Below, piece by piece: positions 1 through 9,177 of a DNA stretch of 64,000 nt. This stretch comes from Rubellimicrobium rubrum (lineage in GTDB: Bacteria > Pseudomonadota > Alphaproteobacteria > Rhodobacterales > Rhodobacteraceae): NCBI RefSeq assembly GCF_006152115.1, contig NZ_VDFU01000003.1, positions 186,001 to 250,000 of the forward strand, in the 5' to 3' direction. Position 1 is the stretch's first letter; each line of letters begins with the position of its first letter. The notes below the pieces were generated by a model. It searched no databases. It was not told the origin of the DNA and saw only the letters and a list, made by a program, of their open reading frames with translations. The translations under genes were made by a program, and so were the position numbers.

Positions 1-2190
1 TCCGCGCGGCGGCTGCCCATGACGCTCCAGGCCGAAGCGGCCGAGTGCGGGCTGGCCTGCCTATCGATGATCGCAGCCTTTCACGGCCGCCCGGCCGGTC
101 CGGCCGAGTTGCGCCAGCGCTTCGGGCTGTCGCTGAAGGGAGCTACCCTGAAGGACGTGATCGGGATCGCGGAGCGGCTAAGTATGGCCGCCCGCCCGGT
201 GCGGCTCGATCTGGATGAGCTTGGCCAACTCCGGACTCCTTGCATCCTGCACTGGGATCTCAGCCATTTCGTCGTGCTCCGGTCGGTCGATCGGCGCGGC
301 GTGACGATCCACGATCCTGCCGAGGGCGTTCGGCGGCTGAGCCTTGCCGAGGTGTCCCGCCACTTCACCGGGGTCGCGCTCGAGCTCACTCCCACGGGTG
401 GCTTCGAGGCTGCGTCTGGGCCAGTGCCGCGTGTGCGGTTGCGCTCGCTTGTGGGCGAAGTGAGGGGCCTGCGGCGCGCGTTGGCGCATCTTCTCGTGCT
501 GGCCCTCGCCATCGAGGTGTTCGCCCTCCTGAGCCCGCTTTTTCTTGGGCTCACGGTCGATCAGGCCCTGCTGTCGGGCGACCGCGACCTGCTGCTGACG
601 CTGGCGCTGGCCTTTGGCCTCCTGCTCTTGCTCCAGACAGGGGTCGAAGCCCTGCGGGGCTGGATGCTGATGGCGCTTGGGGCATCGCTCAAGGTGCAGG
701 CGCGCACCAACCTGCTGTCGCATCTTCTGGCCCTTCCGGCGGGGTGGTTCGAGGCCCGCGCGGTCGCGGACATCCTGTCGCGCTTTGAATCACAGGACGA
801 GATCCTGCGGGCCATCACCCGTGATCTCGTGGTGGCGGTGCTGGACGGCATCATGTGCATCGTGACGCTGGTCGTCATGGCGGTTCTCGCGCCGACGCTC
901 ACGATCCTGGTGATCGCGGGCGGCCTGCTTTATGCCCTGGTGCGCTGGGCCTTCTACGCCCCGCTCCGGCAGGCCTCGGCCGAGGCGCTGGTCTGGGCCG
1001 CGCGCCGGGACGGGCACTTTCTCGAGTCGCTGCGCGGCATCCGCGCCATCAAGCTGTTCAATGCTCAGGCCGACCGCCGGACGCAGTGGGCGAACCTCCT
1101 GATCGAGACCGTGAACCGCCAGCTCGTGACCGAGCGGCTCCACATCCTGTTCAGGGCTGTCAACATGCTGCTCCTCGGGGGTTTGGGGATCCTCGTGATC
1201 TGGCTGGCAGCCCGGATGATCATGGACGGGCGTCTCACCGTCGGGCTCCTGATCGCCTTTGTTGCCTACCAGACCCTGTTCCTGCGCCGGGTGAGCAGCC
1301 TGATCGACACGCTGGTCGATCTGCGGATGCTTGGCCTGCATGCCGAACGCCTGACCGACATTGCCCTGACGCCGCCCGAGCCAGCGGGGGAGCCGGCGGC
1401 ATCCGAGCCCGCGCCCAGGTTGCCGGTCGCGATCGAGGTTCGCGGCCTGGGGTTCCGCTACGGCCCGAACGACCCGTGGATTCTTCGCGACATCAATCTC
1501 CGCATCGAGCCCGGCGAGTGGGTCGCCATCGCCGGCCCGTCGGGCTGCGGCAAGACCACTTTGCTCAAGCTCCTCGCGGGCCTCCTCCCGACCACCTGCG
1601 GCGAGATCCTTGTGGACGGGGTTCCGTTGGATGAGCTCGGTCCCGCGCGGTGGCGCGACAGGATCGGGGTCGTCATGCAGGACGACTCGCTCTTTGCCGG
1701 GTCCATCGCCGACAACATCGCCTTTTTCGCGCCGGACCCGGACCGAGCCCGCATCGAGCGATGCGCCCGGCTCGCGGCGGTCCACGACGACATCGCCCGC
1801 ATGCCGATGAGCTATGCGACGCTGATCGGCGACATGGGCAGCGTCCTTTCGGGCGGACAGCAGCAGCGTGTCCTTCTGGCCCGAGCGCTTTACAGGCAGC
1901 CACGACTCCTTTTGCTCGACGAGGCCACGAGCCATCTCGACACGGAGCGCGAACGCGCCGTCAATGACGCGCTCGCAACCATGCCCATGACCCGCATCGC
2001 CATCGCCCATCGCCCGGAGACCATCCATGCAGCAGGACGTGTCATCGCACTGGACGGCGGCCGGCTGGTCGAGCCTGTTGGCGCGCGACACCCGCCATCG
2101 CCTGAGCATCCGGGCCAAGATCGCCCTGCACCAGGCCGTGGTCGCGCTGACCCTGCTGTGCAGCGGCGGGGCGACCTGGTTCGCGGTTGA
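1..2190 (+). CDS. C39-peptidase-containing ABC exporter (5' partial)
   Basis: Bacteriocin/peptide-type ABC exporter: an N-terminal C39 protease that clips double-glycine leaders, an ABC membrane domain and a C-terminal ATPase. The reading frame is open to base 1, and homologues have residues before the first ATG (base 19), so the true start is probably outside the window. Numbering from that ATG, the triad is present (C10, H83, D99), so this is a peptidase and not the inactive C39-like domain of RTX exporters. Membrane helices span about 150-420; Walker A GPSGCGKTT begins near 506 and the LSGGQ signature near 610. The last ~40 residues are R/P/G-rich and lie in the region shared with the next gene. 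No leader-peptide substrate was seen nearby. The family is sure, the substrate unknown. Confidence 0.9.
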   Translation, partial: SARRLPMTLQAEAAECGLACLSMIAAFHGRPAGPAELRQRFGLSLKGATLKDVIGIAERLSMAARPVRLDLDELGQLRTPCILHWDLSHFVVLRSVDRRGVTIHDPAEGVRRLSLAEVSRHFTGVALELTPTGGFEAASGPVPRVRLRSLVGEVRGLRRALAHLLVLALAIEVFALLSPLFLGLTVDQALLSGDRDLLLTLALAFGLLLLLQTGVEALRGWMLMALGASLKVQARTNLLSHLLALPAGWFEARAVADILSRFESQDEILRAITRDLVVAVLDGIMCIVTLVVMAVLAPTLTILVIAGGLLYALVRWAFYAPLRQASAEALVWAARRDGHFLESLRGIRAIKLFNAQADRRTQWANLLIETVNRQLVTERLHILFRAVNMLLLGGLGILVIWLAARMIMDGRLTVGLLIAFVAYQTLFLRRVSSLIDTLVDLRMLGLHAERLTDIALTPPEPAGEPAASEPAPRLPVAIEVRGLGFRYGPNDPWILRDINLRIEPGEWVAIAGPSGCGKTTLLKLLAGLLPTTCGEILVDGVPLDELGPARWRDRIGVVMQDDSLFAGSIADNIAFFAPDPDRARIERCARLAAVHDDIARMPMSYATLIGDMGSVLSGGQQQRVLLARALYRQPRLLLLDEATSHLDTERERAVNDALATMPMTRIAIAHRPETIHAAGRVIALDGGRLVEPVGARHPPSPEHPGQDRPAPGRGRADPAVQRRGDLVRG

Positions 2191-3673
2191 GCGGATCGAC
2201 TACTACTTCGACCGCAACCGGTTGGCGCAGGAGCAGATGGAGACGATGCTCCGCCTGTCCACGCATCTCAACCGCTATTCCGAGAACGTGGCTGAGCTAC
2301 TTCTCCTCGGGAGGACCGAGCTCGACGATTTCTTCGCCGCGAGGCGAAGCGTGGAGGAAGTGCTGGACGAACTGTCGGACTTGACCGGACAGGAGATCGA
2401 GTTCGTCCGATCCGCCGAGGAGCGGGCGGAGGAGATCGGAGAGCAGGAGCGGACCAACCAGATCCGCGCGCTGTTCGAGGAGATCGACCTCACCACGCAA
2501 CGTCTTCTGTTCCTGCGCGATCAGGGTCAGCAGGAGCAGGCCGTGACCCTGTTCCGCGACACCATCGAGGAGGGGGTGAGCGCGCAACTCGACCGCGAGA
2601 TCGCCACCGCCCTCGCCGGTGAGGAGGCCGAGCTGCGCGAACTCCAGATGCGGACCAATCGGCTCGAAAGCGGCCTTGTGCTGTTCGTCCTGTCGGTCGT
2701 CGGCACGGCCATCCTGGTATCCGCGCTGGCGGGCGCGCGCCTGGTCGGGGCGCTGACCCGGCCCATCCACGACCTGATCGCCGCGACCCGTGCCATCGGC
2801 GATGGCGACCTGGGGCACCGGATCGGCAACGACCACCCCAAGGAGTTCGCCGGGCTGGCGCGGCAGTTCAACCGGACCGCCAGCCAGCTCGAGGCGCAGC
2901 GGCTCGAGGTGCAGGAGCGGCAGGCCGGGCTCGAGGACACCATTTCCCGGCGCACGGCCGAGCTCGAGGAGGCCAACGAGCGGCTTCAGCGCCTCGACCG
3001 CATGCGGGTGCTGTTCCTGGCGGATATCAGCCACGAGCTCCGCACCCCGCTGACGGTCCTGCGCGGCGAGGCCGAGGTGGCGCTGAGGGGGGTGCGGTCG
3101 TCCGAAGAGCACCGCGAGACACTGGTGCGCGTCGTTCAGCTTGCCCAGCAGATGGGACGGCTGGTCGAGGACCTCCTGTTCCTGGGACGCGCCGAGGTCG
3201 GGGCCGTGCGCTTCGAGATGCAGCCGCTCGAGCTGGAGGATGTCGTGGAGATCGCCCTCGCGGACGCCGAGATCCTCGCGGACGAGCGGGAACTGGTCAT
3301 CGATGCGCACTTGCCGGATGGTCCAGTGAGGGTCGAGGGGGATGCGGGACGGCTGTCGCAGGCCCTCGTGACAATCCTCGACAACGCGGTGAAGTACTCC
3401 AGCCCCGGCGGTCGAATCGCGGTCGAGCTGAGCCGGACCGAGATCGAAGCCTGCCTCCGGGTCGTCAACGGCGGTCCGGGCATTCCCAAGGCCGATCTAC
3501 CCTTCGTGTTCAACCGATTCTACCGAGGCCGAGCCGAGCGCGGTTCCACCGATGGCAGCGGCCTGGGCCTGCCGATCGCCAAGTGGATCGTGGATGCCCA
3601 TGGCGGCCGAGTCGACCTGGCGAGCGAGGAGGGTCGGACGGTGGTCACCCTACAACTTCCACTGAGGGGCTGA
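2027..3673 (+). CDS. Membrane sensor histidine kinase (HAMP-HisKA-HATPase)
   Basis: Sensor kinase of 548 aa. TM1 is near 35-52, a helical sensor region spans about 55-210, TM2 is near 215-238, then come HAMP and a short coiled coil. HisKA carries the H-box HELRTP with phospho-acceptor H336, and HATPase has an N-box (LDNAVKYSS), a G1 box (GGPGIP) and a G2 box (GSGLGLPIAKW). The ATG at 2027 has a GGAG seven bases upstream, so the start is credible although it lies 164 bp inside the exporter gene. A TTG at 2078 is an alternative. The stop is 3 bp from the response regulator, so the two form a kinase/regulator pair. The helical sensor suggests detection through the membrane or periplasm; the signal is unknown. 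Confidence 0.92.
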   Translation: MQQDVSSHWTAAGWSSLLARDTRHRLSIRAKIALHQAVVALTLLCSGGATWFAVERIDYYFDRNRLAQEQMETMLRLSTHLNRYSENVAELLLLGRTELDDFFAARRSVEEVLDELSDLTGQEIEFVRSAEERAEEIGEQERTNQIRALFEEIDLTTQRLLFLRDQGQQEQAVTLFRDTIEEGVSAQLDREIATALAGEEAELRELQMRTNRLESGLVLFVLSVVGTAILVSALAGARLVGALTRPIHDLIAATRAIGDGDLGHRIGNDHPKEFAGLARQFNRTASQLEAQRLEVQERQAGLEDTISRRTAELEEANERLQRLDRMRVLFLADISHELRTPLTVLRGEAEVALRGVRSSEEHRETLVRVVQLAQQMGRLVEDLLFLGRAEVGAVRFEMQPLELEDVVEIALADAEILADERELVIDAHLPDGPVRVEGDAGRLSQALVTILDNAVKYSSPGGRIAVELSRTEIEACLRVVNGGPGIPKADLPFVFNRFYRGRAERGSTDGSGLGLPIAKWIVDAHGGRVDLASEEGRTVVTLQLPLRG

Positions 3674-3676
3674 GCG

Positions 3677-4387
3677 ATGGCGCGTATTCTGCTGGTCGAG
3701 GACGACCCTCGGATCGTGAGCTTCATCCGGCGCGGCCTGCAGGCGGAAGGGCATGTGATCGACACGGCCGACACGGCAGCGCGGGGCCTCAACATGGCGC
3801 GCGAGAACGACTATCCCCTGCTGATCCTGGACCGGATGCTGCCCGACATGGATGGAGCCGAGATCTGCCGACAGCTCCGGCAGGAGCGGGTGGGCTCGCG
3901 CATCCTGATGCTGACGGCCAAAGACACGCTTGGCGACAAGGTGGGCGGCCTGCGCGCCGGGGCCGATGACTACCTGACCAAGCCGTTCTCTTTCGACGAG
4001 TTCGTGGCGCGGATCGAGGCCCTCTTGCGACGCAGCGCGATGCAGCGGCACGAGTCGCGGCTTCAGGTGTCGGACCTGACCCTGGACCCCGCCACGCGGG
4101 CCGTGATGCGCGGCGGAAGGGCGATCGAGTTGACGCCCAAGGAATACGCGTTGCTGCGATGCCTTATGGAGAACCCAGGCACGGTTCTGAGCCGTTCGCA
4201 GCTTCTCAACAACGTCTGGGGGCTGGCCTTCGATCCAGGCACCAAGGTCGTGGACGTTTATGTGCGCTACCTGCGCCGCAAGGTGGACGACGGCGCAGCC
4301 GAGTCCCTGATCCACACCGCACGAGGCACGGGCTATTGGATCGGCCAAGGCTCCGGTTCCCAGGACGCAACGGCGGCCGACTCGTGA
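3677..4387 (+). CDS. OmpR/PhoB-family response regulator
   Basis: Two-domain regulator of 236 aa: a receiver (acidic pocket D9/D10, phospho-acceptor D52 in LILDRMLPD, conserved Lys in LTKPF near 102) and a C-terminal winged helix (LTPKEYALLRCL, RRKVDDG, GTGYWIG) of the OmpR type. It follows the kinase stop by 3 bp and is almost certainly its partner. Targets are unknown; because the pair is fused to the end of the exporter gene, control of that exporter is a reasonable guess, but no operator is visible in the window. No T-tailed terminator is seen in the 128 bp before the tRNA. Confidence 0.95.
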   Translation: MARILLVEDDPRIVSFIRRGLQAEGHVIDTADTAARGLNMARENDYPLLILDRMLPDMDGAEICRQLRQERVGSRILMLTAKDTLGDKVGGLRAGADDYLTKPFSFDEFVARIEALLRRSAMQRHESRLQVSDLTLDPATRAVMRGGRAIELTPKEYALLRCLMENPGTVLSRSQLLNNVWGLAFDPGTKVVDVYVRYLRRKVDDGAAESLIHTARGTGYWIGQGSGSQDATAADS

Positions 4388-4515
4388 TGCACTGGCCCTG
4401 ACCGTCGAGCAGGCTTCTGCCAAAGCGCCGGCGCCGACAGACACTCTCTTGCGTGCCCCTTCGACCGCACTTGCCCGGGTTCTTGATGCAACTCAGCCGA
4501 AATGATCTGGATGAC

Positions 4516-4590
4516 TGGTGCTGCGAGAGAGGATTGAACTCTCGACCTCACCCTTACCAAGGGTGTGCTCTACCACTGAGCTACCGCAGC
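4516..4590 (-). tRNA. tRNA-Thr (anticodon GGT)
   Basis: Reading the minus strand gives a 75-nt cloverleaf with encoded CCA. The acceptor 5' strand GCTGCGG pairs with TCGCAGC (one G-T), the discriminator is A, the D-arm contains GCTCAGTGGTAGAGC, the anticodon stem CACCC/GGGTG encloses loop TTGGTAA (anticodon GGT), and the T-arm contains GTTCAATC. The gene stands alone between the regulator and the murA cluster, on the opposite strand to both. Confidence 0.97.
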
Positions 4591-4678
4591 ACTGGGGCGC
4601 CTTCTAGCGACCCCGACGCCGAGCGCAAGAGGGTTCGTGCGGCTGGACGTGCGCTGAGGCTGGGACTATGACGCGCCC

Positions 4679-4885
4679 ATGACGGAACGGCGGCCAGGCA
4701 CCCCCGCGAAGGGCGAACGCGACGCGCGGCTCAGGGCCGCGCCGACCGGCCGCGACGCGCGGCTCAAGGCCGCCCTCAAGGCCAACATCGCCCGGCGTAA
4801 GGCCCGCGCCCAGGTTTTGGACGCGGAACGACCGCCCGAAGATCCCTATGGCGACGCGCCGCTCGCCCCACCCGAGGAAAACTGA
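4679..4885 (+). CDS. Small basic hypothetical protein upstream of murA
   Basis: A 68-aa protein rich in Arg, Ala and Pro with a repeated element (RDARLRAA, RDARLKAA) and an acidic, proline-rich C-terminus. It has no membrane segment and no recognisable catalytic motif. The stop codon abuts the murA start directly (TGA then ATG), which implies co-transcription and probably translational coupling. I recall similar short basic ORFs before murA in relatives, but cannot name a family. The repeated RDARL segment could bind nucleic acid; that is a guess. Confidence 0.7.
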   Translation: MTERRPGTPAKGERDARLRAAPTGRDARLKAALKANIARRKARAQVLDAERPPEDPYGDAPLAPPEEN

Positions 4886-6151
4886 ATGGACTCGATCATT
4901 GTCCGTGGCGGAGCCGAGCTGAACGGCCAGATCCCCATCGCGGGGGCAAAGAACGCCTGCCTCGCGCTCATGCCGGCAACGCTGCTGAGCGAGGAGCCGC
5001 TGACCCTCACCAATGCGCCGCGGCTGTCGGACATCCGTACCATGACGATGCTCCTGCAGTCGCTGGGGGCCGAGGTCTCCACGCTGGCGGGGGGCAAGGT
5101 CCTGGCCGCGTCCTCGCACGGTCTCACCTCCTCGCGCGCGGACTATGACATCGTCCGCAAGATGCGCGCCTCGAACCTCGTGCTGGGGCCGCTCCTCGCT
5201 CGGGAAGGGCAGGCGGTCGTGTCGTTGCCGGGTGGCTGCGCCATCGGCGCGCGGCCCATGGACATTCATATCGACGCGCTGGAACGTCTGGGCGCGGTCA
5301 TCGACCTCCGCGACGGCTACCTGCATGCGACCGCGCCGGGGGGGCTGAAGGGCGCCCGCGTGCCGCTGCGCTTCGCCTCCGTGGGCGCGACCGAGAACGT
5401 GCTGATGGCCGCCACGCTCGCAAAAGGCACTACCATCATCGAGAACGCCGCCCGCGAGCCCGAGATCGTGGACCTCGCCCAATGCCTTCGCAAGATGGGC
5501 GCGCAGATCGAGGGGGAGGGGACGTCCGCCATCACCATCCAGGGCGTCGACCGGCTTAATGGCGCGACGCACGCCGTGGTAACCGACCGGATCGAGCTTG
5601 GCACCTACATGCTCGCGCCTGCCTTCACGGGCGGTGAGGTGGAGTGCCTGGGCGGGCGGCTCGACCTCGTGGGAGCCTTCGTGGAAAAGCTGGAGATGGC
5701 TGGCCTTGAGATCGAGGAGACCGCGCGCGGGCTCAAGGTCCGCCGCTCGAACGGACGGCCCCGCGCCGTGGACGTGGTGACCGAACCGTTCCCTGGCTTT
5801 CCGACTGACCTGCAAGCGCAGATGATGGCGATGCTCTGCACCGCCGACGGCACCTCGGTCCTTGAGGAGAAGATTTTCGAGAATCGCTTCATGCACGCAC
5901 CCGAACTCATGCGGATGGGCGCGCGGATCGAGCTTCACGGCGGGACCGCCAAGGTGACGGGCGTGGAACGCCTTCGCGGCGCGCGTGTTATGGCCACCGA
6001 CCTGCGGGCCTCGGTGTCGCTGATCCTTGCGGGGCTCGCGGCCGAGGGCGAGACGGTGGTCAGCCGCGTCTACCACCTCGACCGCGGCTACGAACATGTC
6101 GAGGAAAAGCTCTCCGCCGTGGGGGCCCGGATCGAAAGGATCGCCGCATGA
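4886..6151 (+). CDS. murA: UDP-N-acetylglucosamine 1-carboxyvinyltransferase
   Basis: First committed step of peptidoglycan synthesis in the cytoplasm: transfers enolpyruvate from PEP to UDP-GlcNAc. The protein is 421 aa, the normal length. The start [16 protein letters not shown] contains the conserved K22/N23, and the PEP-binding loop [11 protein letters not shown] holds the catalytic Cys at position 118; a Cys here predicts fosfomycin sensitivity of this enzyme. The final [10 protein letters not shown] segment is typical. The gene is coupled to the short ORF before it and overlaps the next gene by 4 bp (ATGA). Confidence 0.98.
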   Translation: MDSIIVRGGAELNGQIPIAGAKNACLALMPATLLSEEPLTLTNAPRLSDIRTMTMLLQSLGAEVSTLAGGKVLAASSHGLTSSRADYDIVRKMRASNLVLGPLLAREGQAVVSLPGGCAIGARPMDIHIDALERLGAVIDLRDGYLHATAPGGLKGARVPLRFASVGATENVLMAATLAKGTTIIENAAREPEIVDLAQCLRKMGAQIEGEGTSAITIQGVDRLNGATHAVVTDRIELGTYMLAPAFTGGEVECLGGRLDLVGAFVEKLEMAGLEIEETARGLKVRRSNGRPRAVDVVTEPFPGFPTDLQAQMMAMLCTADGTSVLEEKIFENRFMHAPELMRMGARIELHGGTAKVTGVERLRGARVMATDLRASVSLILAGLAAEGETVVSRVYHLDRGYEHVEEKLSAVGARIERIAA

Positions 6152-6618
6152 GTGACGCACCGCAGGACGCCCGCTTCGCTGATGCCGACGAGGGCCCCCT
6201 GCGGCTTCGGGCCCAGGACCCGGAGGACCTGACCATCCTGTCCGCCCTGGTGCAGGACGCGGTGGTCACGGTCGGCGACGTCGCCTGGCTGAAGCAGAAC
6301 CGCCGCTTCGCCGCCCTCGTCAATCGCTTCCGTTGGGAGGGACAGACCCGGACGCCCGAGCGCGTGCGCTCCCTGCTGGTGATCGAGGGGGTGACGGCAG
6401 TGCGCTCGCAGGGCGTCGATCCTCGGGACAAGGACACCGTGCTGTCCCTCCTTTCGCTGGCTTGGGAGGCCGGGGAGGATGGGGCTGGCCGGGTCGTCGT
6501 GACGCTTGCCGGCGACGGAGTCATCGCCGTCGAGGTGGAAGCGCTGGAGATCCTGCTGAAGGACGTGACCAAGCCTTACCTCGCCCCATCCCGCCGAGCG
6601 CCGTCGCATCCGGAGTGA
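6148..6618 (+). CDS. DUF2948 family protein
   Basis: A 156-aa soluble protein that I recognise as the DUF2948 family from its position after murA and from the pattern [19 protein letters not shown], the core [20 protein letters not shown], and a C-terminal [13 protein letters not shown]. The function is unknown. It has no signal peptide or membrane segment. The start overlaps the murA stop by 4 bp, so the two are probably translated together. The downstream conserved neighbour in relatives is hisD; here about 1.2 kb of other sequence separates them. Confidence 0.88.
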   Translation: MSDAPQDARFADADEGPLRLRAQDPEDLTILSALVQDAVVTVGDVAWLKQNRRFAALVNRFRWEGQTRTPERVRSLLVIEGVTAVRSQGVDPRDKDTVLSLLSLAWEAGEDGAGRVVVTLAGDGVIAVEVEALEILLKDVTKPYLAPSRRAPSHPE

Positions 6619-6655
6619 CCCGGACGGTGCTCAAGGGAGGCTTCGGCCACGCCGC

Positions 6656-7471
6656 ATGCACTGGCCTGATATCCGCTGGCGGCCGGCTGGGACTGTGAGG
6701 TCCCCGGTCACCTCTTACGTGCTCTGCGGCACGCCCAGGTCGGGCAGCACGCTCTTGTGCGGGATGCTGGCGGCCAGTGGCGTGGCGGGCCGCCCGAACT
6801 CCTACTTCCGGCCCGAAGATGTCGTGGATTGGGCCGCGGCCTGGGGCGTTCCGCAGCCGCACGACCTCAACAGCGCCGACTTCGAGTGCGCCTACCTGGA
6901 GGCCATGCGACGCGAAGGAAGGGCAGGCACGGGCGTGTTCGGCCTTCGGCTGATGTGGGACAGCGTGGCCGAAGCCGGGCGACGCTTGAACCGTGCGCTT
7001 GGTGCCGATCGCGACATCGGGCAGGCGATCGAGGCGGCATTCGGGCCTACGCTCTACGTGCATGTGTCGCGCAAGGACAAGGTTGCCCAGGCGGTGTCGC
7101 TTGTTCGGGCCGAACAGAGTGGGTTCTGGCATCTGGCAGCGGATGGAACGGTGCTCGAAGGCGAGGAGACACCGCGCCCCGTGTCCTATGATCGGGCTCG
7201 GCTGGGCGAAGTGACCGAAAGGTTGAGAACGGATGACGCCGCCTGGGTGGCCTTTTTCCAGGAGCGCCGCATCAGGCCCCTGCGGCTGGTCTATGAAACC
7301 GCGTCAGCCGATCCCATCGCGGCGCTGGCGAAGGTCCTGGCCGCTCTGGGCCTCGACCCGGAACTGGCGAGGCACGTGGCTGTCCCGACCGCGCGGATGG
7401 CCGATGAGGTCAGCCGCGAGTGGACCCAGCGGTTCCATAAGGAGTCAGGCGGCCGGGGTGCCCGCGTCTGA
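6656..7471 (+). CDS. Stf0-family sulfotransferase
   Basis: Probable PAPS-dependent sulfotransferase of 271 aa, related to the trehalose sulfotransferase Stf0. The 5'-phosphosulfate-binding loop is CGTPRSGSTLLC near the N-terminus, followed by NSYFRPE and the conserved FGLRLMWD; the VHVSRKDKVAQAVSLVRAEQSG segment resembles the 3'-phosphate-binding region, followed by a W-containing acceptor region. The start is uncertain: no good ribosome site precedes 6656, and a GTG at 6695 would give a more typical N-terminus. The sulfate acceptor is unknown. The gene sits inside an otherwise conserved housekeeping order and may be an acquisition. Confidence 0.85.
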   Translation: MHWPDIRWRPAGTVRSPVTSYVLCGTPRSGSTLLCGMLAASGVAGRPNSYFRPEDVVDWAAAWGVPQPHDLNSADFECAYLEAMRREGRAGTGVFGLRLMWDSVAEAGRRLNRALGADRDIGQAIEAAFGPTLYVHVSRKDKVAQAVSLVRAEQSGFWHLAADGTVLEGEETPRPVSYDRARLGEVTERLRTDDAAWVAFFQERRIRPLRLVYETASADPIAALAKVLAALGLDPELARHVAVPTARMADEVSREWTQRFHKESGGRGARV

Positions 7472-7492
7472 ACGGCCACCTCGTCCCGAAAG

Positions 7493-7699
7493 TCAGTCCT
7501 TCGTGTCGGGAAGGGCAGCCTCCTCGTCCTCTCCGGCCTGCAGTCCAAGGGGCACGTCGCGGGCCAGATGAACTGCCGATGCGCCTTCGCCCACATCCGG
7601 CAATCCTTGGGCAAAAGTCTCGGATGGGACGTCGGCGTTCCTGATGCCAGGGCGCGGAGCCTGGGGGTGTTTCACGGACCTGGTCGGGTCGTCGGTCAT
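7493..7699 (-). CDS. Small acidic hypothetical protein (68 aa)
   Basis: A 68-aa reverse-strand reading frame with an N-terminus of MTDDPTRSVKHPQAPRPG and an acidic end (AGEDEEAALPDTKD). The start is supported by a GGAG on the minus strand about eight bases upstream. There is no signal peptide, membrane helix or known motif; the composition suggests a flexible protein. It converges with the sulfotransferase gene and diverges from hisD. I do not recognise a family. Coding is likely but not certain. Confidence 0.5.
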   Translation of the reverse strand: MTDDPTRSVKHPQAPRPGIRNADVPSETFAQGLPDVGEGASAVHLARDVPLGLQAGEDEEAALPDTKD

Positions 7700-7875
7700 G
7701 GGGGTCGCTCCTGATCGCTGTGTTCGGAGCCCAACCGCCCGAGCGGTGGCCTCGTTCCCTCCGAAGCCGCGATCCGGACCGATCCAACGCACCGGGACAA
7801 TCGAGCCGAGCCGGCGACCTGCGGATTGAAGGCGCGGTCAGGCCTCGCTAATCCAGTCCGGCAAGGAGGCCACCC

Positions 7876-9177
7876 ATGCCGCAATACCTCTCCACGTCCG
7901 ATCCCGGCTTCGAGGCGGCTTTCGCCCATCTCCTCTCCCTCAAGCGCGAGGACAGCCCCGACGTGGACGCAACCGTGGCCGCCATCATTGCCGACGTGCG
8001 CGAGCGCGGGGATGCGGCTCTGGTCGAAATGACCGCCCGGTTTGACCGGGTGACCCTTGCGCCCGACCGCCTCCGCATCCCGGACCACGAGATCGACGCC
8101 TTGTGCGCACAGGTGCCCGAGGCCGAGCGGGCGGCCCTGTCCGTTGCCGCCGACCGCATCCGTGCCTACCACCAGCGGCAGATGCCATGCGACGAGAGCT
8201 GGACCGATGATCTGGGCGCCATGCTGGGCTGGCGCTGGACGCCCGTCTCGGCGGCCGGGCTTTACGTGCCGGGGGGACTTGCCTCCTATCCATCCTCCGT
8301 CCTGATGAATGCGATCCCGGCCAAGGTCGCCGGGGTCCGTCGCCTGGTCGTGACCGTGCCCACGCCGGACGGGGTCGCCAATCCGCTCGTTCTCCTTGCC
8401 TGCCGGATCGCAGGCGTGGACGAGGTGTTTCGCATCGGTGGCGCGCAGGCCATCGCGGCGCTGGCCTATGGCACGGAGTCGGTGCGCCCCGTCGATACGA
8501 TCACCGGCCCGGGCAACGCCTATGTCGCCGCCGCCAAGCGCCGCGTCTTCGGCCGCGTCGGCATCGACATGATCGCCGGACCTTCCGAGATCCTGGTTAT
8601 CGCCGACCGCGACAACGACCCGGACTTTGTCGCGCTCGACCTCCTGTCCCAGGCCGAGCACGACGAGTCGGCGCAATCCATCCTCGTCACCGACGATGCG
8701 TCCTTTGGCCAAGCGGTGGCTCGCGCGGTCGAGCGACATCTCGAAATCCTGCCCCGCGCCGCCATCGCCGGGGCGAGCTGGCGCGACTTTGGCGCAATCA
8801 TCACGGTGCGCGACCTCCCCGAGGCCGCAGCCTTGGCCGACCGCATCGCAGCCGAGCATCTGGAGCTTCTGGTGGCCGATCCGGAGGGGCTGGCCGCGAC
8901 GATCAGCCACGCCGGCGCGATCTTCCTCGGCCCCTGGACGCCCGAGGCCATCGGCGATTACATCGGCGGGCCGAACCACGTGCTTCCCACGGCGCGGACG
9001 GCGCGGTTCTCGTCGGGGCTGTCGGTCATGGACTTCCTCAAGCGCACCACCCTGTCCCGGATGACGCCCGAGGCGCTGCGGGCGCTGGGCCCCTCGGCCG
9101 AGACCCTGGCCAAGGCCGAGCGGCTCGAGGCCCATGGCCTGTCCGTGCGGGCGCGTCTGGACCGGCTCAACGGATGA
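7876..9177 (+). CDS. hisD: Histidinol dehydrogenase
   Basis: Last two steps of histidine synthesis: NAD-dependent oxidation of L-histidinol to L-histidine. The protein is 433 aa, full length. Zn ligands Q259 and H262 (LSQAEHDE) sit at the same numbers as in E. coli, the catalytic Glu-His pair is E327/H328 (AEHLELLV), and the motifs GPGNAYVAAAK and AGPSEILV are present. The start has a strong AAGGAGG just upstream. It overlaps the next gene by 4 bp. No other his gene is in the window, so the pathway is scattered. Confidence 0.98.
   Translation: MPQYLSTSDPGFEAAFAHLLSLKREDSPDVDATVAAIIADVRERGDAALVEMTARFDRVTLAPDRLRIPDHEIDALCAQVPEAERAALSVAADRIRAYHQRQMPCDESWTDDLGAMLGWRWTPVSAAGLYVPGGLASYPSSVLMNAIPAKVAGVRRLVVTVPTPDGVANPLVLLACRIAGVDEVFRIGGAQAIAALAYGTESVRPVDTITGPGNAYVAAAKRRVFGRVGIDMIAGPSEILVIADRDNDPDFVALDLLSQAEHDESAQSILVTDDASFGQAVARAVERHLEILPRAAIAGASWRDFGAIITVRDLPEAAALADRIAAEHLELLVADPEGLAATISHAGAIFLGPWTPEAIGDYIGGPNHVLPTARTARFSSGLSVMDFLKRTTLSRMTPEALRALGPSAETLAKAERLEAHGLSVRARLDRLNG

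Noticed and set aside
790-2118. 442-codon open frame opposite the ABC exporter
   Set aside because: Antisense shadow of a GC-rich gene; no motif, and the forward frame carries Walker A and LSGGQ.
4453-4671. Forward frame with CCERGLNSRPHPYQGCALPLSYRS
   Set aside because: It is the complement-strand translation of tRNA-Thr, not a gene.
4387-6670. Short repeat ATGCACTGGCC near 4387 and 6655
   Set aside because: Only about 11-12 bases with different flanks; likely chance.
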